DNA of 64,000 nt from an uncultured Alphaproteobacteria bacterium (GCA_910587405.1 CAJUKS010000002.1:143645-207644), one strand, 5' to 3'. Counted from the stretch's first letter, positions 43,080-52,444 are shown. Translations and numbers: made by a program. Notes: generated by a model from the letters alone, not told the origin.

Positions 43080-43766
43080 CTATTCTTCAACCGTCATTTC
43101 GATCAAACGGTCCAGGCTTTTCTGTTCCGATTTGTTATAGCCTTTCGACTTGTCTACCATCGGCTTTTTGACTTCTTTCTTTTTAACCTGAGGTTGGGTC
43201 AGTTTCTCGAACAAATCATCCAGATCGCTGTTCAATTCAACGCCGGGAGAAACTTCCTTATCGGCGTTTACCTGTGAATGAACCTTGTCTTTGGTTGACT
43301 GCGGAATCAGTTTTTCGATCGGTTCGGCAAAAGAACCGGCCAGCTGAAAATACTTCGATTGCTTAAAGCTCTCCGGCTGGCTTTGTTTGGGGATAATCCA
43401 GCCCACCAGTATATAGAGAAGGATAATCAGCAAAAAAGCCCTCAGGATGCCGAAAAACAGCCCCAACAACCGATCCATGCCGCTCAATTTGCTGGAACGC
43501 ACCTTGCCGATAACGATTGAAGTCAGATAAATCCAAATAATGAAAAAAACAATCAGAATCGTAAACGAAGAAGCAACAATTGCCATCATCTCGCTTTCGA
43601 TATGCTCTTCCATCAACGGCTGAACGTACGGCAGCAGGTAAATGACTGCCGCAACGCCGAGAAACCAGCCGATAATTGACAGAACTTCTTTAATCAAACC
43701 CCGGTTGAGGGCGATCAGAGCCGAAATTAAGACAATGATTAAAATAACAACGTCAAGACTGTTCAT
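43080..43766 (-). CDS. cvpA: CvpA family membrane protein
   Basis: 228 residues with four hydrophobic segments (about 4-22, 28-48, 62-86, 100-126) typical of CvpA (VVILIIVLISALIALNRGLI; GMDRLLGLFFGILRAFLLI). The C-terminal ~85 residues are soluble and charged. CvpA is linked to colicin V production and envelope homeostasis; its biochemical role is not firm. Starts 13 bases after radA; radA-cvpA is the common alphaproteobacterial order, though purF, often next, is absent. Confidence 0.88.
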   Translation of the reverse strand: MNSLDVVILIIVLISALIALNRGLIKEVLSIIGWFLGVAAVIYLLPYVQPLMEEHIESEMMAIVASSFTILIVFFIIWIYLTSIVIGKVRSSKLSGMDRLLGLFFGILRAFLLIILLYILVGWIIPKQSQPESFKQSKYFQLAGSFAEPIEKLIPQSTKDKVHSQVNADKEVSPGVELNSDLDDLFEKLTQPQVKKKEVKKPMVDKSKGYNKSEQKSLDRLIEMTVEE

Positions 43767-43779
43767 ACTTCTTTTGATC

Positions 43780-45153
43780 CTAATTAAACCAGTTGATCAG
43801 CTTTTGTACATTGCCGATCTCGTGGAGATTGATGTCGAGATTGGTTTTCTTTTTATCCTTTTTGTATTGCGAAGGCACAATCGCACTGCGGAATCCCAGT
43901 TTATAAGCTTCTTTCAGGCGCAGATTGGGCTGACTGACGGCACGTATTTCGCCGGAAAGGCCGATTTCGCCGAAAATAACCATATCCGCCGGCAACGGGC
44001 GGTTGGTCAAAGAAGAGATGATTGCCATCGCAACCGCCAAATCAGCCGCCGGCTCCGATATTTTGAGACCGCCGGCAATATTCAGATACACGTCCTGAGA
44101 ACTCAGGTTGAGACCGCCGCGCGCTTCCAAAACCGCCAACACCATTGACAAACGGCCGCTGTCCCAGCCGACGACCGCCCGTTTGGGGCTGGCATAGCCG
44201 GTTTGGCTGACCAACGCCTGAATTTCTACCAGTACCGGCCGCGAACCCTCAATACCGGCAAACACGCAGGAACCGGAAATATTACCCTGCCGTTCGGCCA
44301 AAAACAACGCCGAAGGATTTTCGACTTCGACCAGCCCCTTGTCCTGCATTTCAAACACGCCGATTTCGTCGGTGGCACCGTAACGGTTTTTGACTGCCCG
44401 CAAAATCCGGAACTGATGGCCGCGTTCGCCCTCAAAATAGAGCACCGTATCGACCATATGCTCCAAAACGCGCGGCCCCGCAATGGAACCCTGTTTGGTC
44501 ACATGACCGACCAAAAACAACACAAAACCTTTTTTCTTGGCCAGTTTGATCAATTCATAAGCACAGGCGCGCACTTGCGAAACGCTGCCCGGGGTAGACT
44601 CCGCTTCCTCCAGATACATGGTCTGAATCGAATCAATCACCACCACCGCGGCATCGGTTTTTTCCAAAGTGGTGACGATGTCTTTGACATCGGTGGCCGA
44701 AGCCAGATTGACCGGCGCGTTTTCAAGTTCCAGCCGTTTGGCGCGGATTTTGACCTGATCGGCGGCTTCTTCGCCGGAAATGTAATAACATTCGGGACGT
44801 TCGGGCAGATCGGCAATACGGGCGCAAACCTGCAGCAACAAAGTCGATTTGCCGATGCCGGGATCGCCGCCGACCAAAATGACCGACCCCGGAACCAAAC
44901 CGCCGCCGCAGACACGGTCAAGTTCCATGATGTTGGTATGCAGGCGCCGCAAAACCTGCGGTGTGCCGCTCAGCGAGACAAAATCAAGCAAATTGCCTTT
45001 TTTCTTGGGATTAAAATTCGAAAAACCTTCGCCGCCGACCTTTTCTTCAACAATGGTATTCCATTCGCCGCAGGCATCGCATTTCCCCTGCCATTTCGGA
45101 TAAACGGCGCCGCAATTTTGACATGCGTATTCGGTTCCGCCTTTTTTTGCCAT
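43780..45153 (-). CDS. radA: DNA repair protein RadA
   Basis: Branch-migration ATPase of recombination. 457 residues: N-terminal zinc finger CQNCGAVYPKWQGKCDAC (about 11-28), RecA-like core with Walker A GGDPGIGKSTLLLQ (about 93), the signature VKNRYGATDEIGVFEM (KNRYG in place of the usual KNRFG), and a C-terminal Lon-like domain (DVYLNIAGGLKISEPAADLA). ATG 45153 follows GGAGGTTTAGA and starts one base after the mlaF stop. The frame remains open upstream, but that part is antisense of nothing known and is not needed. Confidence 0.95.
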   Translation of the reverse strand: MAKKGGTEYACQNCGAVYPKWQGKCDACGEWNTIVEEKVGGEGFSNFNPKKKGNLLDFVSLSGTPQVLRRLHTNIMELDRVCGGGLVPGSVILVGGDPGIGKSTLLLQVCARIADLPERPECYYISGEEAADQVKIRAKRLELENAPVNLASATDVKDIVTTLEKTDAAVVVIDSIQTMYLEEAESTPGSVSQVRACAYELIKLAKKKGFVLFLVGHVTKQGSIAGPRVLEHMVDTVLYFEGERGHQFRILRAVKNRYGATDEIGVFEMQDKGLVEVENPSALFLAERQGNISGSCVFAGIEGSRPVLVEIQALVSQTGYASPKRAVVGWDSGRLSMVLAVLEARGGLNLSSQDVYLNIAGGLKISEPAADLAVAMAIISSLTNRPLPADMVIFGEIGLSGEIRAVSQPNLRLKEAYKLGFRSAIVPSQYKKDKKKTNLDINLHEIGNVQKLINWFN

Positions 45154-45154
45154 T

Positions 45155-45925
45155 CTAAACCTCCACTTTGATCGGTCCTTTGGAACAGCCGTTGACAAAC
45201 TGACAAACATAAGGATTGTCGGTGGTATCCAGTTCGGCAACCGTTCCCTGCCAAATGATTTTTCCCTGATAGAGCATTGCAATGCGGTCGGCAATTTTAC
45301 GTGCCGAAATCATGTCATGGGTAATCGTCAGAGCACTGGCACCGAGTTCCTTGACCGAAGCGATAATCAAATCGTTGATGACATCGGCCATAATCGGATC
45401 CAACCCGGTGGTCGGCTCGTCAAAAAAGATGATTTCCGGCCGGGTGGCTACCGCTCGCGCCAAACCGACCCGTTTTTGCATGCCGCCCGAAAGCTCGGAC
45501 GGTGCCAAATCGGCAACGTCGGCGCTGAGCCCGACCTGCCGCAATACTTCTATCGCTTTTTCGCGTGCCTGCCGACGCGGCATTTTCTGATTTTCCAGCA
45601 ATCCGAAAGCGACGTTTTCCCATACCGTCAAACTGTCAAACAAGGCGCCGCCCTGAAACAACATCCCCATGGTTGAATAGAGCTTTTCATTATCCTGCCG
45701 CGGGACGCCGACGGTCTCGACGCCGTCAATTTTAATCGAACCGGAATCGGGCGTAATCAAACCCTGAATACATTTAATCAACACCGATTTTCCGGTGCCG
45801 GAACCGCCGATCACAACCAGAGATTCGCCTTTTTTGATCGAGACGTCCACCCCGTCCAACACCTTTTTGCGACCAAAGGCCTTATGCAGATTTTTAACTT
45901 CTATTTTGTTGATATCCTGATCCAT
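45155..45925 (-). CDS. mlaF: ABC transporter ATPase MlaF
   Basis: ATPase of the Mla system, which moves phospholipids between the membranes. 256 residues; Walker A GGSGTGKS (40-47), Q-loop FQGGALFDSLTVWENV, signature LSGGMQKRVGLARA, Walker B IIFFDEPTTGLDP, and the extended C-terminal end typical of MlaF. 18 bases downstream of mlaE. The substrate-binding MlaD and the periplasmic MlaC are not next to them here. Confidence 0.92.
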   Translation of the reverse strand: MDQDINKIEVKNLHKAFGRKKVLDGVDVSIKKGESLVVIGGSGTGKSVLIKCIQGLITPDSGSIKIDGVETVGVPRQDNEKLYSTMGMLFQGGALFDSLTVWENVAFGLLENQKMPRRQAREKAIEVLRQVGLSADVADLAPSELSGGMQKRVGLARAVATRPEIIFFDEPTTGLDPIMADVINDLIIASVKELGASALTITHDMISARKIADRIAMLYQGKIIWQGTVAELDTTDNPYVCQFVNGCSKGPIKVEV

Positions 45926-45943
45926 ACTCGTAAGCTCCGCCGG

Positions 45944-46738
45944 TTATTTGGTAAAAAAGAGGCCGGTAATGATGTAATTGAATATTAAGATGATGATCGA
46001 CGCCGCAACAACCGCGTTGGTGGTCGCTTCGCCCACACCCTGGGCCCCGCCTTTGGACTTGTAGCCGTTATAGCAGCCGAGCAGGGAAATGATAAAACCG
46101 AACACCGCCGCCTTAACCACCCCGGTAACAATATCAATCGGCTGCAGCTCGTTGACGGTGGCGTTGATATAGTTGGCCGGATTGAAATCCAACTGATAAA
46201 CCGCCACGATATAACCGCCGAAAATGCCGATCACGTCGCCGATCAACACCAAAAGCGGCAACACGATCACTCCGGCCAAAAGACGCGGCGCCACCAAATA
46301 CTTGTAAGGGTTGGTTGAGAGGGTTGACAGAGCATCAATTTGTTCGGTCACCCGCATGGTTCCGATCTCGGCGGCCATTGCCGCGCCGATGCGGCCGGCC
46401 ACCATCAAACCGGCAAAAGCCGGCGCCAGTTCCCGCGTAACCGAAATCAGTACCACCGAAGCAATCGCGCTTTCGGCGCCGTAGCTGGAAAAACCGGCAT
46501 GGGTTTGCAAAGCAATCACCATCCCGGCAAAAATGGTCGTCAAAGCCACTACCGGCAGCGAATAAAAACCGATATCGACGATCTGACGCAGCAAAAGCTT
46601 GGGATAAAACGGCGGAGTTACGGTATTGTACAACGCTCTGGCGATAAATTCCGACAGTTGGCCGACCCGGGAAATAAACACAACCAGGGGTTTGCCGAGC
46701 GCCCGTAAAAAATTTTCCAGATATCTGTGATGCTGCAT
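45944..46738 (-). CDS. mlaE: ABC transporter permease MlaE
   Basis: Integral membrane permease of the Mla phospholipid system, 264 residues. Five or six hydrophobic segments; motifs VTRELAPAFAGLMVAGRIGAAMAAEIGTMRVTEQIDAL are the MlaE signature (about 128-165). ATG 46738 lies after a gap of about 64 bases from hprK. It pairs with MlaF. Confidence 0.94.
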   Translation of the reverse strand: MQHHRYLENFLRALGKPLVVFISRVGQLSEFIARALYNTVTPPFYPKLLLRQIVDIGFYSLPVVALTTIFAGMVIALQTHAGFSSYGAESAIASVVLISVTRELAPAFAGLMVAGRIGAAMAAEIGTMRVTEQIDALSTLSTNPYKYLVAPRLLAGVIVLPLLVLIGDVIGIFGGYIVAVYQLDFNPANYINATVNELQPIDIVTGVVKAAVFGFIISLLGCYNGYKSKGGAQGVGEATTNAVVAASIIILIFNYIITGLFFTK

Positions 46739-46802
46739 CGTTTTGTCCTCAAATCTTGTTGATCGGAGTTATATTAAAGTACCGTAGGTAAGAAAGCAAG
46801 GT

Positions 46803-47231
46803 CTATTTGTTTTGGTAACAGGCGAGAATAATCTTGTCAATTGCCGATATTTCAAAGCCGTGAAGCCGGATTTTGGGAATTGTGATCCCTTCAAATTCCG
46901 CCGTTTCCACCTGCGGCATCCGTTCTATTTTCTGATCGGCGGGAACCAACTCCACCACCAGGTCGACGTCCACCGGCTCCGAAGGCTTAAAACGGCATAC
47001 GCCCAGTCCGCGGACTTCAAGCAGGCCGGAAATATTTTCGGGGCAGGAAGCACGCAAACGCTTTTTAACCGGAGTCAGATCGGTACGATCATCGGCAACC
47101 AGAGAAGCCCCTTTATCCATGATCATTCTCAGTGCCAGATCGGATTTGCCGCTGCCGGAAGGACCGGTAATCAAAATTCCGCAGTCCCTATAGTTGATAC
47201 AAGTTGCATGTATATTACGTGTTTCAGTCAA
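46803..47231 (-). CDS. hprK: HPr kinase/phosphorylase, C-terminal-domain form
   Basis: 142 residues, the short form found in alphaproteobacteria that lacks the N-terminal domain of Gram-positive HprK. Walker A GPSGSGKS (23-30), VADDRTDL, and PENISGLLEVRGLGV, the HprK signature. It phosphorylates the Ser of HPr (3079-3357), so the regulatory PTS is split over two loci here. I place the start at the TTG 47231, which overlaps the tsaE end by eight bases; longer frames (to 47306) read far into tsaE. Confidence 0.88.
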   Translation of the reverse strand: MTETRNIHATCINYRDCGILITGPSGSGKSDLALRMIMDKGASLVADDRTDLTPVKKRLRASCPENISGLLEVRGLGVCRFKPSEPVDVDLVVELVPADQKIERMPQVETAEFEGITIPKIRLHGFEISAIDKIILACYQNK

Positions 47232-47676
47232 GAGAAGCCAACCTTTCAGCCGGTTCGGGAAAAGTAACGGTGACCCGGCGGCCGCCGTTTTCCGGCACAA
47301 TATCAATTACAATTGCGTGACGAGGCAGATAAGGCCCCATTTTTTCAGGCCACTCAATCAGGCAGACGCCGTCATAAAGCGCTTCTTCCATCCCCAATTC
47401 AAAAATCTCTTCCGGCGACTTGAGACGATAAAGATCAAAATGATAAATCTCAAAATCATCGGCCGTATAACTTTGTACCAGAGTAAAGGTCGGACTGGGA
47501 ACTTCCGCCGCGGAAGTCAATTTTTGGATAAAGGCGCGGCACAGCACGCTTTTTCCCATTCCGAGGGTTCCGTTAAGGACAAAACAGTCGCCGCGGCGGG
47601 CAATCGCCGCCAACTGACGTCCCAACGCTGAGGTATCTTTTTCTTCGGCACAAAACCAACTCTTGGATTGCTTCAT
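47224..47676 (-). CDS. tsaE: tRNA threonylcarbamoyladenosine biosynthesis ATPase TsaE
   Basis: 150 residues; ATPase of the t6A complex. Walker A GTLGMGKS (36-43; family mostly GDLGAGKT), PSPTFTLVQSY, HFDLYRLKSPEE and LIEWPEKMG. Followed, with overlap, by hprK, as in several alphaproteobacteria. TsaB is at 36243-36902. Confidence 0.94.
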   Translation of the reverse strand: MKQSKSWFCAEEKDTSALGRQLAAIARRGDCFVLNGTLGMGKSVLCRAFIQKLTSAAEVPSPTFTLVQSYTADDFEIYHFDLYRLKSPEEIFELGMEEALYDGVCLIEWPEKMGPYLPRHAIVIDIVPENGGRRVTVTFPEPAERLASLD

Positions 47677-47683
47677 GCTTCAC

Positions 47684-48748
47684 CTACAAATCGAGTAGAC
47701 TTTTTTTCGGCCCTTTGGGCTTGATAACTTTGATCTTGGGCTTTTTGGATTGAATTTCGCGCCAGTCCCAGGGTTTGTAGAATTGTCCCTGCCACAAGCC
47801 GCGGCCGTTTTCCCGCGCCTGTTGTTCGTAAGGAAAATAGATGTTGCTTTGCTTGGGATCGGCAACCGCCCAACCGGCGTTGACCAACGCGGCGCCGATA
47901 TCATACTGACCGAGCGCACAGGTCGCAACCATATTGCCTTTGGAGTCCTGCTTGATCACATGACACTCCAATTCATGGCCGGAAATCCAGCTTTTCAGCC
48001 AACGGGCCGCTTCTTGTCCGCAGCGATAGGCACGCCCTTTTCCGTCGGAACAGGTTTGATTTGATTCGGGAGCGTCAATACCGTAAATCCGCAAATAGCG
48101 GCCGCCCATTAACAGGGTATCACCGTTAATCACTTTCGTAACGCCGTAAACCGCAGGATAATTGTTGGGATTAAACGAAGGTTGTGCTGCCGGTTCGGCG
48201 GATTTTCCGGTCAGACTGCTTAAAAGACGCCCCAACCCGCTTTCCGATTCGATCGGTTGCGGTTCCTGACGCGCCGCCGGTGCTGCCGCCGGCTGAACCG
48301 ACGTCGGTACGGCTGCCGCTTCGGGCACCACCGGACTCACTTCGTCGAAATTTTCGTTAAGCAACGGCACGGCCGGGGAGGACTCAACGATTTCGGGAAC
48401 GGCCGGCTCTGCCGAAGCGTTGGCCTGCACCGCGCTCCCGGCTGCCGTATGGCGCCCTGCACCGAGGAAATTCAGAACATTCGGCACCACGTTTTCGACA
48501 CCGTTGTTAAAAGCGCCGATCGCATAAAGGATAAAACCGACAATCAAACAGATAATCAGCAAAACCGGCAGACAGCCCATAGCCCGCCAGACCATTTTCG
48601 CAAAAATATACAAAACCACGAATCCGACGATCATGCCGACAAATCCGCCGCCCTGAAACAGCAGGTTTGAGCTTTGAGTACCGTTGCCGCCGACATAAAT
48701 CAAGATGACTGCCGCCAAACCGAGGATTAACTTTTTAATGAAAAACAT
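47684..48748 (-). CDS. Membrane-anchored staphylococcal-nuclease-like (thermonuclease) protein
   Basis: 354 residues. N-terminus with two or three membrane segments (about 3-20, 32-52, 58-78); an Ala/Pro-rich linker (about 98-190); SNase domain about 200-330 with VINGDTLLMGGRYLRIYGIDAPES, CGQEAARWL, LVNAGWAV and QARENGRGLWQG. The conserved IDAPE and the C-terminal ENGRGLW are kept, so a secreted or periplasm-facing nuclease is likely. Two Cys pairs (TCSDGKGRAYRC) are as in other bacterial homologues. ATG 48748 after AAGGAAACCGG. First of the tsaE-hprK-mla-radA-cvpA train. Confidence 0.85.
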   Translation of the reverse strand: MFFIKKLILGLAAVILIYVGGNGTQSSNLLFQGGGFVGMIVGFVVLYIFAKMVWRAMGCLPVLLIICLIVGFILYAIGAFNNGVENVVPNVLNFLGAGRHTAAGSAVQANASAEPAVPEIVESSPAVPLLNENFDEVSPVVPEAAAVPTSVQPAAAPAARQEPQPIESESGLGRLLSSLTGKSAEPAAQPSFNPNNYPAVYGVTKVINGDTLLMGGRYLRIYGIDAPESNQTCSDGKGRAYRCGQEAARWLKSWISGHELECHVIKQDSKGNMVATCALGQYDIGAALVNAGWAVADPKQSNIYFPYEQQARENGRGLWQGQFYKPWDWREIQSKKPKIKVIKPKGPKKSLLDL

Positions 48749-48825
48749 GGGCCGGTTTCCTTGAAAATTTGGGTTTTTGTTAAATATATGCCGAGGACGG
48801 TAAAAATATAGTTACTCCGGTAAAA

Positions 48826-49056
48826 TTATTTTGCTTTGCTGTAACAGCGGCAATGGCAGATGCCGTCGCGTTCGATATCGCTGCGGCACAGTTCGGAAAT
48901 GCAGTAGCGTTCTTCGTTGCGACCGTCGCACGGACAGCGCTGCCAAGACTGTTCACCGAACATCATGTTTTTGGCGCGAGCAATTTTTTCAATATTTTCA
49001 GTAGGTTGAAAACCGTTATTTTTACAGTTTTCGAGCATTTTATCAAGTATAGTCAT
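48826..49056 (-). CDS. Small FTR-catalytic-like Cys protein
   Basis: 76 residues. The Cys pattern CPCDGRNEERYCISELC (41-57) and CHCRC (67-71) resembles the ferredoxin-thioredoxin reductase catalytic chain (CPC ... C ... CHC), which carries a 4Fe-4S centre beside a redox-active disulfide. I recall similar stand-alone small proteins in various bacteria; no ferredoxin, thioredoxin or FTR variable subunit is nearby. The ATG at 49056 has AAGGAAAG upstream. Lies ten bases after parB on the same strand. Confidence 0.75.
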   Translation of the reverse strand: MTILDKMLENCKNNGFQPTENIEKIARAKNMMFGEQSWQRCPCDGRNEERYCISELCRSDIERDGICHCRCYSKAK

Positions 49057-49065
49057 TTTCTTTCC

Positions 49066-49989
49066 TTAATCGACAATATTCATTGTAAATTTGGCCGGTC
49101 TGCCGTCTGACAGTGTAGACTTTTGCTGCAAAATGTCAATAATCTTATCCAAATCGGCTAAATTAGCATATTGCAACACAACCTTTCCGGCACCGTTTTT
49201 AGCCGGCGAGATTTTAACCTTAACCCCCAGCCGGCGGGCAATTCCTTCTGAAAGTTCGGTCAGATCGCTGTCCGCGACACTCTGTTTGCGTGATACCGTC
49301 GGTTGTTTGGCTTTTGCCGCCAGGGCCTCGGCCTGACGCGCGTTAAGACCGCGTTCGGCAATCCGCGCGGCCAGCTCTTCGGCATTGTCGATACCGATCA
49401 GCGGACGCACCTGACCGGCGGTCAGAATACCGTCGCGTACCATTTGCCGAACCGCTGCCGGCAATGCCAGAAGGCGAAGCGTGTTGGCAATATAGCTGCG
49501 CGACTTGCCGATAACTTTTGAAAGCGCTTCCTGGGTATGCGAAAATTCATCAATCAGTCGCTGCAGCCCTTCGGCTTCTTCAATTGCCGAAAGATTTTCA
49601 CGCAATAGATTCTCAATCAGGGCAACTTCGAGAACTTCCTGATCGTTCATATTTTTCACCACCGCCGGCACTTCCGTCAACCCCGCCGTTTTGGCGGCTC
49701 TGAAACGACGTTCGCCGGCAATGATCTCATACTTGCCGTTGCCGAGTTCGCGCACTAACAGCGGTTGCAAAATTCCCTTTTCCGCAATCGACTGTGCCAG
49801 CGCATCCAGAGCTTCGGGATTAAAATCGAGCCGCGGCTGATAGGGACTGGGCGTGAGATCGGCGATCGCAATCTTTTTTTCGCCGGCTTTCGGAGCCGGG
49901 GTTTCGGAATCCAGAAATCCGAGGTCGTCGCCGAGAAGGGCGCCCAAACCGCGGCCGAGACTTTTTCTCTTGTGACCGTCGTCTAACAT
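49066..49989 (-). CDS. parB: Chromosome-partitioning protein ParB
   Basis: CTP-dependent clamp that loads at parS and works with ParA in origin segregation. 307 residues: N-terminal LGRGLGALLGDD, the nuclease/CTPase part with PYQPRLDF and GERRFRAAK, the helix-turn-helix region TQEALSKVIGKSRSYIANTLRLL, and a C-terminal dimer domain. ATG 49989 overlaps the end of parA by seven bases. Two perfect parS sites are in this window. Confidence 0.96.
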   Translation of the reverse strand: MLDDGHKRKSLGRGLGALLGDDLGFLDSETPAPKAGEKKIAIADLTPSPYQPRLDFNPEALDALAQSIAEKGILQPLLVRELGNGKYEIIAGERRFRAAKTAGLTEVPAVVKNMNDQEVLEVALIENLLRENLSAIEEAEGLQRLIDEFSHTQEALSKVIGKSRSYIANTLRLLALPAAVRQMVRDGILTAGQVRPLIGIDNAEELAARIAERGLNARQAEALAAKAKQPTVSRKQSVADSDLTELSEGIARRLGVKVKISPAKNGAGKVVLQYANLADLDKIIDILQQKSTLSDGRPAKFTMNIVD

Positions 49990-50762
49990 GCTATCAATTC
50001 CTTTTCTCTTTTCAAAACTTCGCTGGCAAGGCTTATGTAAGCCTGTGAGCCCGGGCATTTAAAATCATAAAGCAAAACGGGTTTGCCGTGGGAGGGTGCT
50101 TCGGAAACGCGGACATTCCGCGGAATAACGGTTTGGTAAACTTTTTTGCCGAAGAAACTGCGAACGTCTTCTTCCACCATTTGGGTGAGGTTATTGCGAC
50201 CGTCATACATTGTCAGCACGACCCCCTGAAGTTCCAACCGCGGATTAAAACGGCGTTTGATTTGATTGATGTTGGCAATCAGATCGGTAATGCCTTCCAG
50301 AGCAAGGTATTCACATTGCAGCGGTACGATAACCGCATCGGCCGCCACCAGTGCATTGATCGTCACCAAACTCAGGGAAGGCGGGCAGTCAATCAATACA
50401 TAATCGTAATTGACGGCCGAGCTTCCGAGAGCGTCTTTGAGAGCAAATTCGCGGCGCGGCCTGTCAATCAGTTCAACTTCGGCACCCGCCAAATCAGGCG
50501 AAGCGGGAACTAACGAAAAATTAGGAATTTCGGTCCAAACAACCGCTTCGTCTAAGGGCCGCTCACCGATAATCACTTCATAAGAAGAAACCATGCCCCC
50601 GTGTTTGTCAATTCCAAGCGAAGTCGAAGCGTTGGATTGGGGATCGAGATCAATGACCAGAACTTTTTTTCCGGCAGCCGCCATCGCCGTAGCGACATTG
50701 ACGGTGGTCGTGGTTTTTCCGACGCCGCCTTTTCGGTTGGCGACAGCAATAATGCGAGGCAT
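49983..50762 (-). CDS. parA: Chromosome-partitioning ATPase ParA
   Basis: 259 residues, the chromosomal (Soj) size. Deviant Walker A KGGVGKTTTTVNVA (11-24), DLDPQSNAST, DCPPSLSLVTINAL. ATG 50762 follows GGGAGATAAATC. Co-transcribed with rsmG (upstream, three bases) and parB. Confidence 0.97.
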   Translation of the reverse strand: MPRIIAVANRKGGVGKTTTTVNVATAMAAAGKKVLVIDLDPQSNASTSLGIDKHGGMVSSYEVIIGERPLDEAVVWTEIPNFSLVPASPDLAGAEVELIDRPRREFALKDALGSSAVNYDYVLIDCPPSLSLVTINALVAADAVIVPLQCEYLALEGITDLIANINQIKRRFNPRLELQGVVLTMYDGRNNLTQMVEEDVRSFFGKKVYQTVIPRNVRVSEAPSHGKPVLLYDFKCPGSQAYISLASEVLKREKELIAC

Positions 50763-50765
50763 GAT

Positions 50766-51386
50766 TTATCTCCCTTTTGCAGCAAGATGACGGATAACTA
50801 AAACAACGCTTTCAGGATTGGTCCGGCTCGGAACGGCATCGTATTCAAAATTCCATTTGCGCCGGGCGAGACTGACTTCTTCGGGCCAGCTTTTCCCTTT
50901 AGGAAAAAGACAAAGGCCGTTTTTATTTAACAACGGAAAAGCATATCCGAGCAAATCGGAAAGTGCGGTAACCGCGCGGGCCGTGACAACATCAAAGCGG
51001 CGATTTTTAATTTCTTCAATCCGACGGTTGATGATTTCAACATTGCAGCCGGTAATTTGTGCCAGATGATTTAAATACACTGTTTTTTTACAAATGCTTT
51101 CAATCAACGTCACTTTTAAATACGGTGTTTTTTCAGCCGCCATGACCGCCAACACCATTCCCGGAAAACCGGCGCCGCTGCCCAGATCGGCCAGAGAACG
51201 TGCGGTTGCCGGAATCAGCGGAAACAGTTGTGCCGAGTCGAGAAAGTGACGGTTCCAGCTGTCGGCAAGCGAACCGTTACTGACCAGATTAAACTTTTGT
51301 TGCCATTCGTTTAGCGCTTCTTGGCAACATTTCAGGCGGTCATATGTTTCACGTGAAACATCATATGTTTTGATAAAATTTTCCAT
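50766..51386 (-). CDS. rsmG: 16S rRNA (guanine-N7)-methyltransferase RsmG
   Basis: Methylates G527 of 16S rRNA. 206 residues; SAM site ADLGSGAGFPGMVLA (about 65-79), NLVSNGS and WNRHFLDSAQL, VTARAVTAL. The codons of its N-terminal DVSRET are a parS site (51345-51360). Normally directly follows mnmG; here three genes and a 230-base AT-rich gap intervene. Confidence 0.95.
   Translation of the reverse strand: MENFIKTYDVSRETYDRLKCCQEALNEWQQKFNLVSNGSLADSWNRHFLDSAQLFPLIPATARSLADLGSGAGFPGMVLAVMAAEKTPYLKVTLIESICKKTVYLNHLAQITGCNVEIINRRIEEIKNRRFDVVTARAVTALSDLLGYAFPLLNKNGLCLFPKGKSWPEEVSLARRKWNFEYDAVPSRTNPESVVLVIRHLAAKGR
51345..51360. promoter_or_regulatory. parS site 1 (inside rsmG)
   Basis: TGTTTCACGTGAAACA, the perfect palindromic ParB binding site. 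It encodes part of DVSRET in rsmG, about 1.4 kb from parB. Confidence 0.95.
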
Positions 51387-51616
51387 AGCTGTATTTATAT
51401 ATACGAATTGAAAATTTTAGAACATAAAAATTTTACTTATGAACATTTTAAAAAATATATAAAAAAGAACAGTGTTTTCAATTAAATAAAATAACAAAAA
51501 GAATCAATGCGCGAAGTAATGAAAATATAAAGTTTTAATTTTATCGATTTGCGATTCGCTGATACAAATTTATGAAAAATATTATCCAACCAAACTAACG
51601 ATTTTTTGGCAACGCC
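51387..51616. other. AT-rich gap upstream of rsmG
   Basis: About 230 bases, very AT-rich, with no coding frame. It probably holds the promoter of rsmG-parA-parB (minus). A single DnaA-box-like TTATCCAAC is at about 51582. No other structure seen. Confidence 0.5.
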
Positions 51617-52444
51617 CTATTTGAAATGCCAGCGCTGACGGCATCCCAGCTGCTGCAACAACGCCTCGGCTTGCTCAAATTCGAAACCAAGCTCCTCAAT
51701 GCGATGCGCATCGTCACTGATCACCAGCGGAACATCGGCGGCAATGATTTGTTTCAGCCAACTTTCTTCAGGATAAAAATAACCTTGTTTGCGAATTCCT
51801 TTGCTGCTCAGTTCAGTCGCCGTCGCCGATTTTACAAGAGCCGCCGTTACGGCCGTTTTTTCCGCCGTAAACGCCAGATCTTTCCATTGCGGAATTTTAC
51901 GCAAATAATCCAAATGGGCGATAAAAGCAAACATCCCCGAACATGCTGCCGCCGTAACGGTGGCAAAGTGCAGACGCAAGGCCGATTCGAGATCTTTTTG
52001 ATTCAGCATTCCGCTGTCTTTGGCATCAAGGATCTGTTCGCCGTTATTCAACGGCAGAAAATGATTGCCGGAAATACAATAATCTAAACCAACCTGTTGG
52101 CAAAAAGCGTCAAACTCTTCCGCCCAACCGTCATAGCAGAAAAAATCAACTTCGGCACCGACGCGCACTTTTAAATTGTAACCGCGCGCAAGTTTACGCA
52201 AGTGATCGGCATGACGGCAAAATCCGTCCGCCGCCTCGCTGAAATCGGCATGAAAAATTTCGATCTTGTCAGTCTTTTCCCACCGCGGCCAAGAAAAACT
52301 CTGACGAATATTTTTATGCACGATCAGGTGATCGCTGATTCCGATTTCTTCCCAACCGAGATCTGCCGCCTGTTGCAGCATTTCTTCCGGCGTATTGCGG
52401 CCGTCTGAAAAGTCGGTATGGGTATGATAACTGAATTTTTGCAT
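51617..52444 (-). CDS. PHP-domain phosphatase (histidinol-phosphatase-like), copy 1
   Basis: 275 residues of the PHP metal-dependent phosphoesterase family. Metal motifs: SYHTHTDFSDGRN (N-terminus), GISDH, VGAEVDFF, ISGNHFL, FIAHLDYL and VISDDAH. Histidinol phosphatase is the best known function, but no other his genes are here, so the substrate is open. It starts at the base next to the stop of the paralogue at 52445-53263, with which it shares the general plan; a tandem duplication. Confidence 0.85.
   Translation of the reverse strand: MQKFSYHTHTDFSDGRNTPEEMLQQAADLGWEEIGISDHLIVHKNIRQSFSWPRWEKTDKIEIFHADFSEAADGFCRHADHLRKLARGYNLKVRVGAEVDFFCYDGWAEEFDAFCQQVGLDYCISGNHFLPLNNGEQILDAKDSGMLNQKDLESALRLHFATVTAAACSGMFAFIAHLDYLRKIPQWKDLAFTAEKTAVTAALVKSATATELSSKGIRKQGYFYPEESWLKQIIAADVPLVISDDAHRIEELGFEFEQAEALLQQLGCRQRWHFK

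Noticed and set aside
51582..51590. oriC in the AT-rich gap before rsmG
   Set aside because: Only one imperfect DnaA-box-like site there; the rho-coaE gap has many and better flanking context.
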